Assembly (NCBI GenBank): GCA_903932565.1 | Contig: CAIZGQ010000508.1 | Location: forward strand, 1-7,789 | Reading direction: 5' to 3' | DNA length: 7,789 nucleotides | Source of the DNA: an uncultured Hyphomicrobiales bacterium | GTDB taxonomy: Bacteria > Pseudomonadota > Alphaproteobacteria > Rhizobiales > Beijerinckiaceae | Part shown: positions 4,622 through 7,789 of the stretch, in pieces | How the letters are laid out: each line of letters opens with the position of its first letter | Numbering within the stretch: the stretch's first letter is position 1 | Notes under the pieces: generated by a model | Databases searched by the model: none | What the model was told of the DNA's origin: nothing | What the model saw: only the letters and a program-made list of their open reading frames with translations | Position numbers and translations under genes: made by a program

Positions 4622-5875
4622 TCAAATGGCGCGCGCAATACGAGGCGTTGCCGGCTGGTCAAGATGGCCGCGCGCCACCCAGTTTCGACAGACATCGAGC
4701 GTCTGGTGCAACGGCAATGGCTTGCCGAAATAAAAGCCCTGCCCGTACTCGCATCCGAGCTTTGTGAGGATGGCTTCTTCCTCCACATATTCGATGCCCT
4801 CAGCCACAACCGAGACCTCCATCTCCTCTGCCAGTCGCAGGATCATATCGATGATCCGGCGGCTCGTAGGATTGTTGCGCATAGAGCGCACAAAGCTCTG
4901 GTCGATCTTGATGGACGTCATCGGCAGCGTTCCAAGCTGGCTCAGCGAGGAATAGCCGGTGCCAAAATCATCAATTGCAATACCCACGCCCATTTCGCGA
5001 CAGGCTTTGAGTGTATCAGCCGCCTTCTTCGGGTCGTTCAACAGCACACTTTCTGTGATCTCAAGCTTGATGTCAGAGGCTGAAATGCCGGACGTCGACA
5101 GCATGGAACGCAGGGAATGCAGGAAGGAATCGCTGGCAAGATCATGGCCGGAGATATTCACGGTCAGGAACAGCATATCGACCGATTTGATGTTGCGGAG
5201 CGCGGCCAGCATGATCTCGGGAAAGGTCCTGCCGATTTCTTCAAAGCACCGCGACGTAATATCAACGATGAGCCCGCTGGCTTCCGCAATCGGGATGAAA
5301 TCATCCGGCGGGATGAGCCCGCGCACAGGATGGTTCCAGCGCAGCAGGCTCTCGAAGCCGCACAGGCGGCCAGACTGCAAATTGACGATGGGCTGAAAGT
5401 ACAATTCCAGCTCGCGACTTCGGATGGCACGCCGCAGATCGCTTTCCACAGACAGAGTGCCGATGGCGGTGTCAAACCGCTCGATCCGTGGCGCCGCTTC
5501 CAAGCTCGTGCTGCCGTTGGCATTGCCAAGCTTGGCAATCGTCTCGCGATACCGGCTCAAGACCACATTGAGGTACATCTGCAGGATCGGGTCGGCCTGC
5601 TTGATGCGGTTGGCAATCTGATCTGCCTTGATGAGGACGAGGTCGCAATCGGTCGCGGTGCGGGCATGGGCCGAGCGCGGGCGCTGATCGATGATCGCCA
5701 TCTCGCCCACAATTTCGCCTGTCGTACGGTTGGCGAGCACGGCCGCCTGCCCGTTGCGCATGACGAAGATTTCGATGCGGCCAGACCGAATAAGGTAAGC
5801 GCTGGTGCCAGGATCGCCTTCAGCGAACAGCAACGTGCCCTTTTTCAGAGTTACGTGATCAAAGGCGGAATCCAT
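4622..5875 (-). CDS. Cyclic-nucleotide-binding / EAL-domain c-di-GMP phosphodiesterase
   Basis: A 417-residue cytosolic two-domain protein. Residues about 8-115 form a CRP-like cyclic-nucleotide-binding domain, with the phosphate-binding cassette GEMAIIDQRPRSA (57-69, Arg67-Ser68). Residues about 143-400 are an EAL domain, which hydrolyses c-di-GMP to pGpG. Catalytic and metal-binding residues are all present: ESLLRW (Glu175), Asn240 (TVNIS), Glu272 (LEITES), Asp302-Asp303 (DDFGTGYSS), Lys323 (IKID), Glu359 (VAEG) and Gln379 (YGQG). There is no GGDEF, PAS or membrane segment. The likely role is a phosphodiesterase whose activity is set by a cyclic nucleotide; which one is not determinable. 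The ATG at 5875 follows a GGGG element. The protein is soluble and complete, and the gene converges with the upstream-oriented hypothetical gene. Confidence 0.94.
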   Translation of the reverse strand: MDSAFDHVTLKKGTLLFAEGDPGTSAYLIRSGRIEIFVMRNGQAAVLANRTTGEIVGEMAIIDQRPRSAHARTATDCDLVLIKADQIANRIKQADPILQMYLNVVLSRYRETIAKLGNANGSTSLEAAPRIERFDTAIGTLSVESDLRRAIRSRELELYFQPIVNLQSGRLCGFESLLRWNHPVRGLIPPDDFIPIAEASGLIVDITSRCFEEIGRTFPEIMLAALRNIKSVDMLFLTVNISGHDLASDSFLHSLRSMLSTSGISASDIKLEITESVLLNDPKKAADTLKACREMGVGIAIDDFGTGYSSLSQLGTLPMTSIKIDQSFVRSMRNNPTSRRIIDMILRLAEEMEVSVVAEGIEYVEEEAILTKLGCEYGQGFYFGKPLPLHQTLDVCRNWVARGHLDQPATPRIARAI

Positions 5876-5912
5876 GAAGCCCCGAAGCCGGTTGTCCCTA
5901 CGTCAGTCTCAC

Positions 5913-5952
5913 TTTAACTTGACCGATATTCGTTAAAAAAGCTGGAGCTTTT
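5913..5952. promoter_or_regulatory. Inverted repeats upstream of the EAL gene
   Basis: TTTAAC (5913-5918) and GTTAAA (5932-5937) are perfect arms 13 nt apart. Immediately beyond them, AAAAGCT (5937-5943) and AGCTTTT (5946-5952) form a second perfect repeat around GG. They lie 38-77 bp before the EAL start codon, in the promoter zone, and may be operators. The second could also act as a weak bidirectional terminator. The pairing is seen; the function is inferred. Confidence 0.35.
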
Positions 5953-5970
5953 GCTGAGCAGGAAACACTT

Positions 5971-5999
5971 TAGAAGATTCTTGGTCATAAATTCTTCTA
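5971..5999. repeat. Inverted repeat TAGAAGA / TCTTCTA
   Basis: Perfect 7-bp arms (5971-5977 and 5993-5999) are separated by 15 nt. The repeat lies 96 bp upstream of the EAL start and is A/T-rich. It is either a binding site or a hairpin in a transcript; nothing in the sequence decides which. Confidence 0.3.
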
Positions 6000-6063
6000 C
6001 CTCCCTTATTAGCGGCGCGCGGGGCGCTGGGTCCCTTCCGTTACTTGGGTCACTTGGGGCTTT

Positions 6064-6099
6064 CGGCACATTCCCCAGAGGGAGACCGGTGATGTGCCG
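6064..6099 (+). other. Nested stem-loop in the intergenic region
   Basis: CGGCACAT (6064-6071) pairs perfectly with ATGTGCCG (6092-6099). Inside the 20-nt loop TCCC (6072-6075) can pair with GGGA (6080-6083). The result is a stable G/C-rich hairpin flanked by further G/C-rich sequence and not followed by a T-run, so it is not a standard terminator. It could belong to a small RNA or to a long leader. Strand is arbitrary, since the structure could form on either transcript. Confidence 0.35.
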
Positions 6100-6186
6100 C
6101 CTAAGCTCAGGAGGCTCCGCGTTCGGCCGTCGCTAGCTCATTTGGCCTCGTCCGCCTGAAAATGACGTGAAAAGAACCCCACCTAA

Positions 6187-6206
6187 TGAGTTGAAATTGA
6201 TACTCA
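6187..6206. promoter_or_regulatory. Candidate operator upstream of the dioxygenase
   Basis: TGAGT (6187-6191) and ACTCA (6202-6206) form a perfect inverted repeat with 10 nt between arms, in an A/T-rich segment about 260 bp before the dioxygenase start. Catabolic dioxygenase genes are often controlled by LysR- or IclR-type regulators that bind interrupted dyads of this kind. No regulator gene lies next to it in this window, so the link is weak. Confidence 0.2.
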
Positions 6207-6465
6207 AATTTAACCAGCTTCACAGATCACCACAAATGGACGCCGCCTGTTTATGGTGGTCGTCACGCATCCAGAATGGAGCAAAGCGGGGCCTTCACCT
6301 GGGTAAAAGCGCGGCTTGGTTTGGCCCCTCGACCCATGAAGCGTGATCCTGTAGATATTGGATGATTGCATCAACAAATGGTGCGAATGCCGATCGCGAC
6401 ACCGCTTTGGCGTGGCGCGCAAGTCATTTGAAAAACAAGGCCTTCAGAGCCTTTGGGAGGACAGC

Positions 6466-7359
6466 TTGATCATCGAGAACGAAGACGAAGTTACACCGGC
6501 AGTGCTGAAGGCCATGTCCGGGGGCAAAGATCCCCGCCTGCTGCAGATCGCCAGTGCCTTCGTTCGACACATGCACGCGTTCGCCCGTGAGGTTCGCCTG
6601 ACGGAGAAAGAGTATGAAGTCGGCCTCGATATGCTCAACCGTATTGGGCAAGCGACCAACGATTCCCACAATGAAGCTGTGCTTTTTGGCGACTCGATCG
6701 GGTTTTCGACCCTCGTCTGCCTGATGAACAACGGCATGGGTGGCGCAACGGAAACAGCGGCGGCCCTGCTTGGTCCCTTCTGGCGCATGAATTCACCGCC
6801 CACCAAAAATGGCGATACCATCGTCCGCTCAAAGACCGACGGCGCACCGCTGTTCGCCAATCTCGTGATTGTGGACCAGGCCGGCAAGCCGATCCCCAAT
6901 GTGGAAGTCGACGTGTGGCATTCGTCGCCGGTTGGCCTCTATGAAAATCAGGATCCCGAGCAGGCAGACATGAACCTGCGTGGCAAGTTTCATACGGATG
7001 CTGAAGGGCGCTTCTGGTTTCGCTCAACCCGCCCAGCGGGCTACCCCGTGCCGACCCATGCGGTGACCGGCGACATTCTGCGCGAGCAGAACCGTCACCC
7101 CTTCCGCCCGGCGCATCTGCATTTCCTTTGCTACAAGGAAGGCTTCAAGACGCTCATCACGCAGGTGTTCGTCGACGATGACGAATATCTGAATTCAGAC
7201 GTCGTCTTTGGCGTAACCCGTGCGCTGGTCGGCAACTTCCAGAAACACGAAAGCGGCAAGGCCCCGGCGGAGGACGTCACAGGTCCCTGGTTCACGTTGG
7301 ACTATCGCCTCGTGATGGAGCCAGGCACCGCGCAACTGCCCCAGCCGCCGATCAAATAA
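6466..7359 (+). CDS. Intradiol ring-cleavage dioxygenase, hydroxyquinol 1,2-dioxygenase type
   Basis: A 297-residue cytosolic non-heme Fe(III) enzyme that opens a 1,2-dihydroxylated ring between the hydroxyls. If the substrate is hydroxyquinol (1,2,4-trihydroxybenzene), the product is maleylacetate. Residues about 20-95 are the helical N-terminal dimerisation domain (DPRLLQIASAFVRHMHAF). The rest is the beta-sandwich catalytic domain, with iron ligands Tyr159 (GLYENQ), Tyr193 (AGYPVP), His217 and His219 (RPAHLHF), spaced as in the family. FWFRS, RHPFRPAH and SDVVFGV favour the hydroxyquinol over the catechol subgroup; catechol 1,2-dioxygenase remains possible. The start is TTG at 6466: GGGAGG lies 5 nt upstream and the N-terminus then matches the family length. 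No ATG occurs before residue 17. GTG 6412 and TTG 6358 are longer alternatives. Confidence 0.9.
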   Translation: MIIENEDEVTPAVLKAMSGGKDPRLLQIASAFVRHMHAFAREVRLTEKEYEVGLDMLNRIGQATNDSHNEAVLFGDSIGFSTLVCLMNNGMGGATETAAALLGPFWRMNSPPTKNGDTIVRSKTDGAPLFANLVIVDQAGKPIPNVEVDVWHSSPVGLYENQDPEQADMNLRGKFHTDAEGRFWFRSTRPAGYPVPTHAVTGDILREQNRHPFRPAHLHFLCYKEGFKTLITQVFVDDDEYLNSDVVFGVTRALVGNFQKHESGKAPAEDVTGPWFTLDYRLVMEPGTAQLPQPPIK

Positions 7360-7403
7360 GTGCAGCACCATCCGGCGCTGTCCGCAACGCGTGGGCCATA
7401 AGT

Positions 7404-7426
7404 CGCGGGCACGAGCCGCGCATTTT
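7404..7426 (+). terminator. Weak hairpin between dioxygenase and dehydrogenase genes
   Basis: CGCGG (7404-7408) pairs with CCGCG (7416-7420) around a 7-nt loop and is followed by CA and four T. It may act as an attenuator or mRNA-stability element within an operon. The stem and T-run are too short for a confident terminator. Confidence 0.3.
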
Positions 7427-7444
7427 AAAAGAGGTCAAACTTAG

Positions 7445-7789
7445 ATGTCGTCCCAGACGAGCGCCGGAAAATCGGTGAAAGACAAAGTTGCTGTCATCGT
7501 TGGCGGCGCTGGTGGAATCGGCAAGGCGACAGCAAAGATGTTTGCTGACGCGGGTGCCCATGTGGTCATCACGCACCGGCCCGATGCCGAGCGCGCGGCT
7601 GCGGCTCAGCTTTTGCTGGAAAGCTTTGCGGGGACCAACCACATGGCGGCCCCCGCTGACGTGGTGGACACCGCCTCCCTGATTGCGCTGCGTGATGCCG
7701 TTGTCGCGCGCTACGGGCGTTGCGATATCCTCGTCAACACGGCTGGATTTACCAAGCCTGTTCCGCACAGCAATCTTGACGGACTGGAC
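7445..7789 (+). CDS. Short-chain dehydrogenase/reductase (SDR), 5' part, cut by the window end
   Basis: The first 115 residues of a classical SDR oxidoreductase, open to the window edge. It has the Rossmann glycine motif GGAGGIG (20-26), the cofactor-contacting Asp72 after the third strand (APADV), and NTAG (98-101), the equivalent of the structural NNAG motif. No acidic residue ends the second strand (VVITHRP), and a basic Arg45 follows, which suggests NADP(H). The catalytic Ser-Tyr-Lys lies beyond the window. The ATG at 7445 has AAGAGG upstream with a longish 10-nt spacer. It follows the dioxygenase by 85 bp on the same strand, so it is probably co-transcribed and may act on an intermediate of the same aromatic pathway. 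The exact substrate is unknown. Confidence 0.9.
   Translation, partial: MSSQTSAGKSVKDKVAVIVGGAGGIGKATAKMFADAGAHVVITHRPDAERAAAAQLLLESFAGTNHMAAPADVVDTASLIALRDAVVARYGRCDILVNTAGFTKPVPHSNLDGLD

Larger units (their letters stand above)
5876..6465. other. 590-bp non-coding region rich in inverted repeats
   Basis: This lies between the divergent EAL and dioxygenase genes. No frame shows sustained coding character or a ribosome site, and I recognise no insertion-sequence or tRNA remnant. It holds several perfect inverted repeats, listed separately, plus a tandem ACTTGGG pair (6043-6049 and 6052-6058). Both promoters must lie here. The density of paired segments in the first 230 bp would suit regulator sites, a structured leader or a small RNA. 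Confidence 0.45.

Noticed and set aside
5117..5917. Long plus-strand ORF (266 codons) opposite the EAL gene
   Set aside because: The minus strand encodes an intact cNMP-EAL protein over the same bases; the plus product has no recognisable domain.
6210..6440. Possible decayed gene on either strand upstream of the dioxygenase
   Set aside because: Short open stretches exist, but each is broken by stops, has no start with a ribosome site and matches nothing I recognise.

Overview
The window reads as chromosomal DNA of a GC-rich proteobacterium, most likely an alphaproteobacterium of the Hyphomicrobiales (Rhizobiales) type. I infer this from the secreted extensin-like peptidase-fold protein, the CzcD-type transporter, the stand-alone cyclic-nucleotide/EAL protein and the codon use; no marker gene here fixes a genus.

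Layout: (1) Positions 1-99 are the 3' end of an unidentified gene. (2) Positions 210-351 hold a tRNA-Phe(GAA) gene with a good sigma-70 type promoter. (3) The last 55 nt of that tRNA are repeated exactly at 1416-1470. The two copies bracket about 1.1 kb that carries only a DUF1778 antitoxin / GNAT toxin pair (TacA/TacT-like) on the minus strand. This is the signature of integration into a tRNA 3' end, but no integrase is present, so it looks like a remnant or trans-mobilised mini-island. (4) Positions 1500-2498 (minus) encode an exported extensin-like protein with a Pro/Ala-rich linker. (5) Positions 2666-3697 (minus) encode a histidine-rich zinc-type cation diffusion facilitator. (6) Positions 4039-4572 (plus) encode an unrecognised, mostly helical protein. 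(7) Positions 4622-5875 (minus) encode a cyclic-nucleotide-binding domain fused to an apparently active EAL c-di-GMP phosphodiesterase. (8) Positions 5876-6465 are a 590-bp stretch with no convincing gene but several inverted repeats. (9) Positions 6466-7359 (plus) encode an intradiol ring-cleavage dioxygenase, best matched to the hydroxyquinol 1,2-dioxygenase type. It is followed by a short-chain dehydrogenase (7445 to the window end), probably the start of an aromatic-catabolism cluster.

How the parts relate: the toxin-antitoxin pair is a self-contained operon (good ribosome site for the antitoxin, ATGA coupling to the toxin, palindromic operator candidate) and probably explains why the small insert persists. 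The extensin-like and CDF genes are same-strand neighbours 167 bp apart and probably separate units. The dioxygenase and SDR are in line and 85 bp apart, and probably act in one degradation pathway. The strongest candidate for something unusual is the att-flanked, toxin-antitoxin-only insert in tRNA-Phe. The structured non-coding region before the dioxygenase comes second.
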